This document shows, piece by piece, positions 54,298 through 63,112 of a DNA stretch of 64,000 bases. Location: contig NZ_PUJW01000002.1 of assembly GCF_011189575.1 (NCBI RefSeq), positions 1-64,000 of the forward strand, written 5' to 3'. Under the pieces are notes generated by a model. The model saw nothing but the letters and a program-made list of their open reading frames with translations, made no database searches and had not been told where the DNA came from. The position numbers and the translations under genes are program-made. Source of the DNA: Photorhabdus cinerea. Lineage in GTDB: Bacteria > Pseudomonadota > Gammaproteobacteria > Enterobacterales > Enterobacteriaceae. Position 1 is the first letter of the stretch. Each line of letters starts with the position of its first letter.

Positions 54298-56310
54298 ATG
54301 AACGCATCCCACACTTTATTAAACGCGGAGCTGAACGATGGATTACATTTTCTCTGTCAGGTTACCGATTTGCCGGAGAAAACGTTTGCGGTCGCTGAAT
54401 TTTCTTTGCAGGAGGAATTGTCCCAGCTGTTTACGCTGTCCTTAACTCTGGTCAGCAAACGGGCCGATATTGATTTAGAATCACTGTTATTACAGTCGGT
54501 GAAATTCCGGGTGGTTTTTAATGGCGTTGAACAACGTCAGGTCAGTGGTGTTATCGCCCAGGCGGTATTAAGAGAGACTCATGCTCATCGTACCCTTTAT
54601 TCCCTCACTGTCCGGCCCGCGCTTTGGCGAATGACTCTGAATCAGGATAGCCGGATTTATCATCAGCAAAGTGTGCCGGCCATTCTTAATAGTTTGCTAA
54701 AAAAACATCAGGTGCTGGCTGATTCCCAACTGGATGAGTTTCATTACACACGTGAATATGTGACGCAGAAACGGGAGTCCGATTATGACTTTTTTGCCCG
54801 GTTAGTCGCCGAAGAAGGGCTGAATTTCTGGTTTGAAGACCACAAACTGTTTTTCAGTGATAGCCACTTAGGCATGACCGCCAATTTACCGCTGGTCTAC
54901 AATCCCCAGATACAGACTGCCACAGAAATGAATGTGATCAATCAGGTGCATCTGGGTGTTTCCATGACCCCGCAACGGGTTATTTATAAGGATAGAAATC
55001 CGCAAAATCCTGCTTACTTCCTGACGCACTGGGCCGATACCGATCGACGTGTTGCGGGGCAGAAAACCCTGTTTTCGATCTTTGAAAGCTACGGTCGTTT
55101 TCAGAAAGATGCGGAGGCGAAACCGTTTGTCCATCGCCGTCAGCAGGCAGTCCAGAATCAACGTCAGGCCGGCAGCGGGCAAAGTCATTGTTTTAAACTG
55201 ATGCCCGGTAAAATCTTTGACCTCAGCGAACACCCGGTTGAAGCCATAAATACCCGCTGGCAAATCGTGTCTATTCATCATCACGGTAAGTGTCCGCAGG
55301 CACTGCAAGAAGCCAGCAGAGAGTCAGGCACTTATCTGCATAACGAATTCAGTTTTATTTCGGGCTATAAGGACTGGCGACCGCTATATCGTTACAAACC
55401 GCTGGCGGATGGTGATGAAGTCGCCACGGTGGTTGGCCCGGCAGGGGAAGAGATTTATGTTAATGAAGACGGTTGTATTCGTATCCATTTTCACTGGGAT
55501 CGTTATGATAAGGCCGATGAAAACGCCGCCTGTTGGATACGGTTCGCGCAGGGCTGGAATGGTAACGGTTACGGTTTTATGGCGGTTCCTCGCATTGGTC
55601 AGGAGGTGATTGTTTCCTATCTGAATGGTGATATTGATCGTCCGATTGTTACCGGCTGTACCTACAACGGTCTGAATCGTCCGCCGCTGGATTTACCCGC
55701 CGAAAAAACCCGCACCACCTTTAAGACCCGGACCCACAAAGGAAAAGGCTTTAATGAATTGCGGTTTGAGGATGCTGAAGACCAGCAAGAGATTTACCTG
55801 CACGGGCAGAAAGATTTGACCGCCCATATCCAGAATGATGCTTACTGGCATATCAAACATGACCATAAACAACGGATCGATAATAACCGTTACAGTGAAA
55901 TTCATGCTGATGATCACCAAAAAATCACTGGTTCAATTAAGCACAGCACTGATGGCAACGTGTCACACCGTATTACCGGCAGTCAGCATTTACAGACCGG
56001 AGAAGCGTTAGTCGCTGAAAGTGGTCAGGAAACGCATCTGAAAAGTGGCGGAAAAATGGTATTGGAAGCGGCGTCAGAGATTACGTTAAAAGTCGGCGGT
56101 CATTTTATCCGGTTAACTCCCGGCGGTATTCTGACTTCCCCGGATTTATCCGTCGGGCAAGGCTCCGCCGGTGCCGGGCGTGGTTTGTCTCTGCAACTGC
56201 CGGATGGTGTAGAACCCTTGCCTGATATAAAATCTCCAGTCAGGCCATGTTGTGCTGTGCAGGCTCAACAAGAAACTAACTGGATTATCGATAACCAGGA
56301 GGATGTATGA
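54298..56310 (+). CDS. vgrG: VgrG (TssI) spike protein
   Basis: A 670-residue T6SS spike protein. The gp27-like part is at residues 20-340 (TFAVAEFSLQEELSQLFTLSLTLVS, RESDYDFFARLVAEEGLNFWFED), followed by the gp5-like OB-fold and needle (GEEIYVNEDGCIRIHFHWDR, CWIRFAQGWNGNGYGFMAVPRIGQEV, GDIDRPIVTG). The needle ends with LTLKVGGHFIRLTPGGI-like repeats, without an obvious extra effector domain. AAGGA lies before the ATG. The adaptor gene overlaps its stop. Confidence 0.95.
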   Translation: MNASHTLLNAELNDGLHFLCQVTDLPEKTFAVAEFSLQEELSQLFTLSLTLVSKRADIDLESLLLQSVKFRVVFNGVEQRQVSGVIAQAVLRETHAHRTLYSLTVRPALWRMTLNQDSRIYHQQSVPAILNSLLKKHQVLADSQLDEFHYTREYVTQKRESDYDFFARLVAEEGLNFWFEDHKLFFSDSHLGMTANLPLVYNPQIQTATEMNVINQVHLGVSMTPQRVIYKDRNPQNPAYFLTHWADTDRRVAGQKTLFSIFESYGRFQKDAEAKPFVHRRQQAVQNQRQAGSGQSHCFKLMPGKIFDLSEHPVEAINTRWQIVSIHHHGKCPQALQEASRESGTYLHNEFSFISGYKDWRPLYRYKPLADGDEVATVVGPAGEEIYVNEDGCIRIHFHWDRYDKADENAACWIRFAQGWNGNGYGFMAVPRIGQEVIVSYLNGDIDRPIVTGCTYNGLNRPPLDLPAEKTRTTFKTRTHKGKGFNELRFEDAEDQQEIYLHGQKDLTAHIQNDAYWHIKHDHKQRIDNNRYSEIHADDHQKITGSIKHSTDGNVSHRITGSQHLQTGEALVAESGQETHLKSGGKMVLEAASEITLKVGGHFIRLTPGGILTSPDLSVGQGSAGAGRGLSLQLPDGVEPLPDIKSPVRPCCAVQAQQETNWIIDNQEDV

Positions 56311-57083
56311 ATACTGCCATAAATTGGCAACAGTGGTTGACTACGCCTGATAAGCCCCCTGTTTTCTTTATGCTCAACTCGTTGGCAGAGCCAAATCCCG
56401 TCAATCTCTTTTATAAAAATGACTGGGTAGAGCAGGCTTTTCCACTATATAGCGGTACACCGATGGAGCATATTCTGGCACAAGGTCCCTGGCTGGTTCA
56501 GCCCAAGTCAGGCTGCTTATCAATAATCGGTCATCTGCTTGATAGCCAAACTCTGAGCGATAACAGCTGGGGTTGGGCTTATCGTAGTGAGGATGTGTGG
56601 ACCCAACAGCTTAATCACTGGCGTTCGCGCCAGCAGGTGATATTGCGGGAGAGGCAGGTGATTTTGCGTAGTATGGACCCCCGAGTTTTCAGTCAGTTAT
56701 TACCGGCAATGATAATCAGTGATTGGGCGGCATTTTTAACACCGGTGAGTGAGTTAATGATCGATGTCCCTGAACCCCGGAAGTATTCCCGTCCTGAAAA
56801 TTGTGGTCACGGAGGGAGTGAACAGCCTTTTGTTTTGGGGAGTCATTTGCTGCACGCCTGGCATCATTCCGATTATGCCTTGAAAGGAAAGGCATTTGTG
56901 ATCAGTAATGATATATGGGAAAACCACGGAAAATTAGCTGAAAAGCTGGATGAGCCAGAGGGACAATTAGTGGAAGGGATTATTAATTGGCTAAAAGCGC
57001 GTTTAGAAAATGGAGGTGATATTAGCAACCTGACCCGTGCAGATTATTTGCAGAGGCTTGATGAACAATATTTGAATGAATAG
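56307..57083 (+). CDS. DUF4123 adaptor (Tap/TEC-like)
   Basis: A 258-residue protein starting within the VgrG stop (ATGA). It has the DUF4123 features PPVFFMLNSLAEPN, ILAQGPWLVQP, SGCLSIIGHLL, SDNSWGWAYRSEDVWTQQLNHWRSR and a middle RSMDPRVFSQLLPAM segment. In other T6SSs such adaptors load cargo on VgrG. The most likely cargo is the lipase at 57532. Confidence 0.88.
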   Translation: MNTAINWQQWLTTPDKPPVFFMLNSLAEPNPVNLFYKNDWVEQAFPLYSGTPMEHILAQGPWLVQPKSGCLSIIGHLLDSQTLSDNSWGWAYRSEDVWTQQLNHWRSRQQVILRERQVILRSMDPRVFSQLLPAMIISDWAAFLTPVSELMIDVPEPRKYSRPENCGHGGSEQPFVLGSHLLHAWHHSDYALKGKAFVISNDIWENHGKLAEKLDEPEGQLVEGIINWLKARLENGGDISNLTRADYLQRLDEQYLNE

Positions 57084-57085
57084 AT

Positions 57086-57394
57086 GATGTCATTGGTCGC
57101 TATGATAAATGGTCATAGTGATATTAAAAAAATGAAAAATTTTCTTGCTATTTGATGATAGCTTAATAACTATAATTTGAGTTCCATCATATGAACAGTA
57201 TGAAGGAAATTTCAAATTCCGTTCCCTTTGTTCGAAGGGATTAATTGATGGGGATATATTTTTATCTTCCTGTCGTTCAATGCACCATGACTCATGGCAT
57301 AAGCGGTGCTTTTTGTCTGTGGTAATAAGATTTTTACTATCTTATTTCTTTGGTGACGCAATCCATCATTTCCATTTCTGGCGGGATATCTATG
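57086..57394 (+). repeat. Second copy of the PAAR leader block
   Basis: Nearly the same as parts of 48205-48602. It reaches the PAAR start codon region and then jumps directly into the end of tssF, so PAAR and most of tssF have been deleted. Confidence 0.85.
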
Positions 57395-57507
57395 TTGGTT
57401 TCATCAGTGCAGGCGCTTTTCTGATGATGAAAGTGATTGATGCTCGGACGGGGGAAGTCTTGCGGGACTTTCAGAACATGATGTTTGGGCTGCGTGCTTA
57501 TATGTAA
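57395..57507 (+). pseudogene. 3' scrap of tssF
   Basis: About 100 bp match 50525-50631 (AFLMMKVID, then FQNMMFGLRAYM) and end at the same stop. It is fused at its 5' side to the leader block. Confidence 0.85.
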
Positions 57508-57531
57508 TGTCAAAAGAAGGAAATCATATCG

Positions 57532-59466
57532 ATGAGCAAATTAGGTCCACTCGATCATATTGACTGTAAAAACATTCTGAAACACTGGATAGAATTTCAG
57601 CTGGTGGATGAACAGGGAAAACCGCTGGTTAATATGCCTTACCGTTTGAAAGTTCGGGGGAATCCTCTGATGGGACGTAAAGGGGTTACCGATGGCAATG
57701 GATTATTAAGGGAAGAAGAGATGCCGCCCCATCCAGTCACTTTGTATATCGGTGCTCAGCCATTGGCGGATGAGATGGAACAACGGCCATTGCGAGAAAT
57801 ACGGGGAGAAGAGGCATCGGTGGTGAAGCCAAAAGCAGAAGCCGAAGGCCATCAATATCGCTATGTGACTATCGGGCAAATCAGTGATGGAGTGCCGGTG
57901 ATTAAGGATTGGAACGATCCTAAAGACATTCCACCGCCTTATCATTTCCCTAATCCGGAACCAAAAGGTTATCAGGTCCATCCGTTAAATCAGCGGTATG
58001 TATTGGAAGTCTGTCCATTCCGGGCCTGGGTTTTGCTGTTGCATCATCAGAAAGAGTATTCCATTGTGAATGCTTATAATCAGTGTTTGATGAGCGTGCT
58101 AGCCTACGCTGATGGGGATGTTAATGTTGAAGGATCTGTGACTCACTTTTTTAACCGGCAAATGGTGGATGTTTCGAAATTGCCTTATCAGGTGGAAAAA
58201 GCATCGGCGACCCCTGTGGTTTATAATGTGCCGTTTAGCGAACGTTATACCCGGGTGGAATTTATTGATTCACAAGCAGGGGATAATAAACAGGGTGATA
58301 CCAAACTGTTTTATGCTGCCAGTAAGAAAGATGTGATTATCAGTTGGCGAGGTACGGTTACTCTGGAAAATTACCTGACTGATGCCACTTTCCAACCATT
58401 GGCTTTAAGCTGCGATGATGACAAAGCATTATGCAGTGAGTTTATTCATCACGGCAAAGTGCATAGAGGGTTTTGGGAGGCATTTAATCTGGGTGGGAGG
58501 TTAATCGTTCCCAGTGATAAAACTAAAACTAAAACAGTGTTTCGAGATATCACCAATTTGGTTACAAACAAACGATTATTTATTTGTGGCCATAGTTTGG
58601 GTGGTGCACTGGCATTACTGCACAGTGCGCAACTGAAAGAACATAATCCTTGTCTTTACAGTTATAGGATGCCGAGAACATTGACCCGCAGTGCGGTAGA
58701 GGAATTGTCTGCCATTATCCATTATCGCCATGTAAATGAAGATGACCCGATCCCTTCGGTACCTTTTGAACAGGATATGGATAATAGATTTTTTAATTAC
58801 TGGGCGCCGGCGGGGTATGAATGGGCAATGATAAAGTTGTTGCCACCGTCACCGATTTTTAAAGCCATTAAACAAGCGACTGACAGTAAAGAAATCTATT
58901 TGCATCATGGTAAGGTTGTTCATTTCTTTCAAGCTAACAGTTGCCCAGAATGGCTGATTTCCGCCAGGAATGTCCTCTTTATAATGGGTGTGGCTGGAGT
59001 GACCGAAGAAGTATTGAATAACACCACCAAGTTGTATTTAATTCCTGAATTAAACCCGGAAACAGAAAAAGATTTTTCTCTGGCCGGTGAGCAGCAAAAT
59101 GCGTTGTTTAATCAGCTCAGTCAACAAGAAAAAGAAGAACTGTTTGTTGAAAACAGAGGGGCTGATTTAAAAGGGAGATTTGGCTTTTCTAATCATAGCT
59201 CGTATAAATATGCAGGTTATATTGATAATCGTCTCAGAGAGTTATGCGAACCGGATAAGATTACGGTCTATCAGGACAGTCAGCGTCAATTTAAGGCGAA
59301 AATGGATAATGATAAGATGCTTATCCCTGACAACATTTATTATCGTAATCTCTATTTTCTGGATATGGACAAACAGTTAATAAAATCACTGACCGTCAGC
59401 CAACAGGAAGAACAAGGCACACTGGCCTTACAACATTACTGCGATAATAAGGAACTATCAGTATGA
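57532..59466 (+). CDS. T6SS class-3 lipase effector, intact copy
   Basis: A 644-residue protein. Residues ~10-75 form a transthyretin-like domain (HWIEFQLVDEQGKPLVNMPYRLK, GVTDGNGLL) of the type used to bind VgrG or PAAR. The lipase part is residues ~180-475: nucleophile Ser355 in LFICGHSLGGALALLHSAQ, Asp404/405 in HVNEDDPIPSVP, and His458/459 in IYLHHGKVVHF. This fits a Lipase_3-type triad. The C-terminal ~170 residues are helical. The gene is separated by 66-68 bp from the tssF scrap and overlaps its immunity gene by ATGA. Phospholipase action in target cells is inferred from the family. Confidence 0.88.
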   Translation: MSKLGPLDHIDCKNILKHWIEFQLVDEQGKPLVNMPYRLKVRGNPLMGRKGVTDGNGLLREEEMPPHPVTLYIGAQPLADEMEQRPLREIRGEEASVVKPKAEAEGHQYRYVTIGQISDGVPVIKDWNDPKDIPPPYHFPNPEPKGYQVHPLNQRYVLEVCPFRAWVLLLHHQKEYSIVNAYNQCLMSVLAYADGDVNVEGSVTHFFNRQMVDVSKLPYQVEKASATPVVYNVPFSERYTRVEFIDSQAGDNKQGDTKLFYAASKKDVIISWRGTVTLENYLTDATFQPLALSCDDDKALCSEFIHHGKVHRGFWEAFNLGGRLIVPSDKTKTKTVFRDITNLVTNKRLFICGHSLGGALALLHSAQLKEHNPCLYSYRMPRTLTRSAVEELSAIIHYRHVNEDDPIPSVPFEQDMDNRFFNYWAPAGYEWAMIKLLPPSPIFKAIKQATDSKEIYLHHGKVVHFFQANSCPEWLISARNVLFIMGVAGVTEEVLNNTTKLYLIPELNPETEKDFSLAGEQQNALFNQLSQQEKEELFVENRGADLKGRFGFSNHSSYKYAGYIDNRLRELCEPDKITVYQDSQRQFKAKMDNDKMLIPDNIYYRNLYFLDMDKQLIKSLTVSQQEEQGTLALQHYCDNKELSV

Positions 59467-60203
59467 AGATATTGAAAATAACGTTGCTCTTATTATTTCT
59501 CTCTTTTATTTACTGGGCGTTAGGCGATACCTTTTTTAACTGGCTTTTTCCCTTTTCATCTGCCGGGAAGGAACAGTTAATTACTGTGGAAGGTGTCGTG
59601 CCGAAATATACCAAACCGTATGTGTCCGCGCAGTATATCTCAAAAGACTGTCTTAGATATCAGTTGGATGCAGGCATGTCACCTTATAAGGTGCCGACTT
59701 ATTATGGGTTGGATTTGGATGTAAAAGCTGATCCGCAAACCGGTTATTTTCAGGCGAAATTACCTTTCAATGGTGGAGGATGGTGTAAATGGAAAATCAA
59801 TCAAGCTTCTGTGGCAGTGGGGTATACCGATGTACGCCATTTGGTAAAAGATGCTGTGCCGTATACGGGAACTGGTTTAACCGCATTTATCAATGATGCT
59901 GTCCAGACGAATATTAGCGAAATCGCGGCATTAAATACTATTGACTTTAGTCCGGTTATTTATCCTGTTTTGGAAATATCTGAAAAATTCCCGAAGAGTG
60001 TATTCTTGCAGGGTAAGGTTGATATGTATCCCTTTAGATTGAGGTTAGTATCAGGCGCTAAATGGAGAATTACTTATAAACCTAAATTAGATGAAACCAA
60101 GATGCCGAAAATAACTATTACTAAAGGGAAGGAATGGGTTGAATACCCGGATGGGCGAATTGACCTTAATCGCCAGACAATAGACTACTGGAAAATAAAG
60201 TAA
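59463..60203 (+). CDS. Membrane-anchored immunity protein for the intact lipase
   Basis: A 246-residue member of the same immunity family, starting in the lipase stop (ATGA). Its N-terminus is different: a hydrophobic anchor (residues ~4-22) without a lipobox Cys, so it is probably an inner-membrane-anchored periplasmic protein rather than a lipoprotein. The rest shares VEGVVPKYTKPYVSAQYISKDCL, LPFNGGGWCKWKIN and RIDLNRQTIDYWKIK with the others. Confidence 0.85.
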   Translation: MKILKITLLLLFLSFIYWALGDTFFNWLFPFSSAGKEQLITVEGVVPKYTKPYVSAQYISKDCLRYQLDAGMSPYKVPTYYGLDLDVKADPQTGYFQAKLPFNGGGWCKWKINQASVAVGYTDVRHLVKDAVPYTGTGLTAFINDAVQTNISEIAALNTIDFSPVIYPVLEISEKFPKSVFLQGKVDMYPFRLRLVSGAKWRITYKPKLDETKMPKITITKGKEWVEYPDGRIDLNRQTIDYWKIK

Positions 60204-60276
60204 TGTCACGAAGGCTATATCACCAGTTTATCTAAACACCAACACGAGAACACTGTGTTCTAAAGGAATCGTTAGT

Positions 60277-60600
60277 ATGAAGATATTGAAAATAACGTTG
60301 CTCTTATTATTTCTCTCTTTTATTTACTGGGCGTTAGGCGATACCTTTTTTAACTGGCTTTTTCAGAAAGATGCGGAGGCGAAACTGTTTGTCCAGCGCC
60401 GTCAGCAGGCAGTTTAGAACCAACGTCTGGCCGGCGGTGGGCAAAGTCATGGTTTTAAATTGATGCTCGGTAAAATCTTTGACTTCAGTGAGCACCCGGT
60501 TGAAGCCATACCCGCAGATAAATCGTGTCTATTCATCATCAAGGTAAATGTCCGCAGGCACTGCAAGAAGCCAGCAGAGAATCAGGAACTTATTGAGAGC
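60277..60600 (+). pseudogene. Immunity start fused to a VgrG scrap
   Basis: The first 88 bp copy the immunity gene at 59463. At TTTTTC the sequence jumps into the DNA corresponding to vgrG 55100-55330 (FQKDAEAKLFVQRRQQAV). The resulting frame has 46 codons and stops at 60417. The VgrG-like DNA goes on to about 60597 with frame breaks. The junction has a short TTTTC microhomology. Confidence 0.9.
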
Positions 60601-60730
60601 GTACTAAATTTCAATTTGCTATAAATTGAGAGTATCATTCGAAGTTTGAATAGCGGCAAGTCTTTGGAACTCTTGGGCGATTAGAGGCCAAGGGAAGGGT
60701 ACCAATCTATAGCATTTTAACTGGGATAAT

Positions 60731-61294
60731 ATGGCTCATTTTTCTTCTATTGTTGAATTACAGGATTTAGTGGCTGATCTGGCCATATTTGCGCAAAAAT
60801 TGGCACGGTTTAAACAGCGGCTTAATTTGCATGTTGAGCAATATCAAGCTGATCATATTTCCTTACGTTGTCATGATATATCTGTAGCGGAACGTTGGCG
60901 TAAAGGTTTTTTGCAATGTGGTAGTTTGATGTCAGAAAATATTATTAATGGGCGTCCGATTTGTCTGTTTGATTTAGTGCAGCCAATTGCGGTACTTAAT
61001 TGGCAAATTGATTGTGTTGAATTGCCCTATCCGGGTAAGAAAATTTACCCGCATCAGGGTTGGGAACATGTAGAACTGGTGTTGCCTGTGGCTCCCGAAA
61101 TATTATCAGCAGCAGCAAAGGCGTTATTACCGCAACCTTTGCCGACAGGTTTTTCTGTTAAACAGAGTCAGCCCAAAGGGGAGCAAGAGCGGCTGCCTAA
61201 TCCCACCTTAGCGATTACTGATGGTGAAATCACCGTCAAATTTCACCCATTTACATTGCGTGAGATTGTTGAAAGTGAATTCCTGGCTACATGA
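60731..61294 (+). CDS. yecM: YecM family protein
   Basis: A 187-residue protein of the YecM family (VOC/glyoxalase-like fold, metal-site His). Shared parts are HVEQYQADHISLRCHD, NGRPICLFDLVQPI, WQIDCVELPYPGKK and GWEHVELVLP. The ending ESEFLAT lies in a segment that is duplicated on the other side of the next toxin-antitoxin pair. In E. coli it is next to argS and cutC. The function is not known. Confidence 0.9.
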   Translation: MAHFSSIVELQDLVADLAIFAQKLARFKQRLNLHVEQYQADHISLRCHDISVAERWRKGFLQCGSLMSENIINGRPICLFDLVQPIAVLNWQIDCVELPYPGKKIYPHQGWEHVELVLPVAPEILSAAAKALLPQPLPTGFSVKQSQPKGEQERLPNPTLAITDGEITVKFHPFTLREIVESEFLAT

Positions 61295-61309
61295 ATTAAA
61301 GTGATATCG

Positions 61310-61624
61310 TTATGTGAGGCTGGCAAGGAATTCTAGTGCCTGCGGGTGGCGATCCACCATTTTAATCAGTAATACTGCTTGTTTATTCGGTTTAGCCCGT
61401 CCCTGTTCCCAGTTTTGGTATGTTGTCTCACCGGTATGCAGGTACTGGGCAAAAACAGCCTGAGAAATATTCAGTTTACTCCGGATGGATTTCAACTCAT
61501 CCGGATTGATGGAGATATCATTTTTTAACACTCTCTTGTGAGTTTTCAATGTGAGTTTGCCTTTATTAGCTTCCTCCCAAGCTTTCATTCCTTCATTGAG
61601 TTCTGCAAATAGATCACGGCTCAT
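61310..61624 (-). CDS. Helix-turn-helix antitoxin (HigA-2/NadS type)
   Basis: A 104-residue protein with a C-terminal helix-turn-helix (IRSKLNISQAVFAQYLHTGETTYQNWEQGRAKPNKQAVLL) and a conserved MSRDLFAELNEGMKAWEEANKGK start. The stop of the toxin and this start are adjacent. It should bind the palindrome at 61976. Confidence 0.88.
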   Translation of the reverse strand: MSRDLFAELNEGMKAWEEANKGKLTLKTHKRVLKNDISINPDELKSIRSKLNISQAVFAQYLHTGETTYQNWEQGRAKPNKQAVLLIKMVDRHPQALEFLASLT

Positions 61625-61960
61625 TTATGCCCCCTTTTTTCTCATTTCCAACATTTGACGTAAAGATTCGCGTTGCTCTTTAGTCAAATCTGACATTTCA
61701 TCTTTATCGTAGATAGTGAAAAGTATGAATTGCGATTCAGATACCCACCAATAGTAAATTACCCGAATACCGCTCCGTTTTCCTTTTTTCCTTCGGGAAT
61801 CAGTAAAACGCACCTTACGTAATCCGCCAGTGTGTTGGATAACGTCTCCTACTGTTGGATCTTTCAACAGCATATTTTGGAAGGCTCGAAACTCCTCATC
61901 ACTTAGGTAGTTATGGCGGTAACGTTCAAAGGGTGGTAGTTCAATAAATATCGCTTCCAT
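61625..61960 (-). CDS. RelE/HigB-2-type toxin
   Basis: A 111-residue toxin of the RelE superfamily: FRAFQNMLLKDPTVGDVIQHTGGLRKVRF, a Lys/Arg-rich GKRSGIRVIYYW, then FILFTIYDKDEMSDLTKEQ. I use the ATG at 61960. mRNA cleavage is inferred. Toxin lies before antitoxin. Confidence 0.9.
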   Translation of the reverse strand: MEAIFIELPPFERYRHNYLSDEEFRAFQNMLLKDPTVGDVIQHTGGLRKVRFTDSRRKKGKRSGIRVIYYWWVSESQFILFTIYDKDEMSDLTKEQRESLRQMLEMRKKGA

Positions 61961-61975
61961 CACTTATCCATCTGT

Positions 61976-62010
61976 CCCCAACTTGAATATAATATACACC
62001 CAAGTTGGGG
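61976..62010 (-). promoter_or_regulatory. Operator/promoter of the RelE-type toxin-antitoxin pair
   Basis: Perfect 10-bp inverted repeat CCCCAACTTG / CAAGTTGGGG with a 15-bp AT-rich centre, 15 bp upstream of the toxin start. The centre includes TATATT on the minus strand, suitable for a -10. It fits an autoregulation site for the antitoxin. Confidence 0.8.
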
Positions 62011-62013
62011 ATA

Positions 62014-62142
62014 GTTAAACAGAGTCAGCCCAAAGGGGAGCAAGAGCGGCTGCCTAATCCCACCTTAGCGATTACTGATGGTGAGATCTCTATCAAGTTT
62101 CACCCATTTACATTGCGTGAAATTGTTGAAAGTGAGCACTAG
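62014..62142 (+). repeat. Second copy of the yecM 3' end
   Basis: 122 bp (62014-62135) match 61157-61278 inside yecM with a few changes, and the frame ends as ESEH at 62142 instead of ESEFLAT. The toxin-antitoxin pair lies between the two copies. It is either the old yecM end displaced by the insert, or the reverse. Confidence 0.9.
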
Positions 62143-62305
62143 TCGGCAAAATTAACTTCTTCATCCCTGCGATTCAGAGAAAAATTCTGACCTTGTGATT
62201 TCCTACAAATCATTGGAGATAGTTAAATGCCATAGTTAGTGAATTGACTTACTGAATCGTTTAGATTCATTGCTTGCTAATGACCTGGTGTTTAAGGAAC
62301 TTCTG

Positions 62306-63052
62306 ATGACAAAGTTAGAGATTTGTTGTTTTAGCGTAGGTTGCGCATTAATCGCGCAACAGACTGGGGCTGACCGGATAGAGTTGTGTGCTAGTCCGGC
62401 GGAAGGAGGATTAACACCGAGTTTTGGTACATTAAAGCAGGCGATTGAGCAATTAAGTATTCCTGTACACCCCATTGTTCGCCCAAGAGGGGGAGACTTT
62501 TGTTACAGCCATTCAGATTTTGAGGTGATGAAAAATGATATCGCTCAGATCCGTGATATGGGATTTGAGGGGGTTGTTTTTGGCATATTGGATGAAGAAG
62601 GGCATATTGATTTGCCGCGTATGCAACAATTGATGGCATTGTCTGGTGATATGGCTGTTACTTTTCACCGTGCATTTGATATGTGTTTTAATCCTTATGT
62701 TGCGTTGGACCAGCTAACTCAGCTTGGTGTTAAACGGATATTGACTTCCGGTCAGCAACAAAATGCTGAATTGGGATTACCATTATTGAAAGAACTTCAT
62801 CAAGCCAGTCAAGGGCCAATTATTATGGCAGGTGCAGGTGTTCGCCTTAGTAATATCCATAAATTTATCGACATAGGGTTAACGGAAGTTCATAGCTCAG
62901 CGGGTCGGATTATGCCTTCTACCATGACTTACCGCAAAGCAGGGGTTACGATGAGTGCGGACAATGAAGTGGATGAATTTTCACATTATTGTGTTGATGG
63001 TGGTGCAGTAGAGGTGATGAAGGGGATGTTGAGTTTAACTTTATTTGAATAA
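62306..63052 (+). CDS. cutC: Copper homeostasis protein CutC
   Basis: A 248-residue TIM-barrel protein. Family parts are LEICCFSVGCALIAQQTGADRIELCAS, EGGLTPSFG, VHPIVRPRGGDFCYS, HRAFDM and IMAGAGVRLSN. Start at the ATG at 62306 with AAGGA upstream. Its role in copper handling is not firmly shown in recent work; the name is kept from the family. Confidence 0.94.
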   Translation: MTKLEICCFSVGCALIAQQTGADRIELCASPAEGGLTPSFGTLKQAIEQLSIPVHPIVRPRGGDFCYSHSDFEVMKNDIAQIRDMGFEGVVFGILDEEGHIDLPRMQQLMALSGDMAVTFHRAFDMCFNPYVALDQLTQLGVKRILTSGQQQNAELGLPLLKELHQASQGPIIMAGAGVRLSNIHKFIDIGLTEVHSSAGRIMPSTMTYRKAGVTMSADNEVDEFSHYCVDGGAVEVMKGMLSLTLFE

Positions 63053-63073
63053 ATCCTGCTGTTAAGTAAATTT

Positions 63074-63101
63074 GAGAACTGACCCTGTTGGGCCAGTTCT
63101 C
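63074..63101. terminator. Hairpin between cutC and cmoB
   Basis: Stem GAGAACTG / CAGTTCTC plus inner pairs, in the 60-bp gap between convergent genes. No strong T-run, but the location suits a terminator. Confidence 0.6.
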
Positions 63102-63112
63102 ACATCAAATTA

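Noticed and set aside
62143..62305. Promoter of cutC
   Set aside because: Several AT-rich hexamers are possible; none stands out enough to call.
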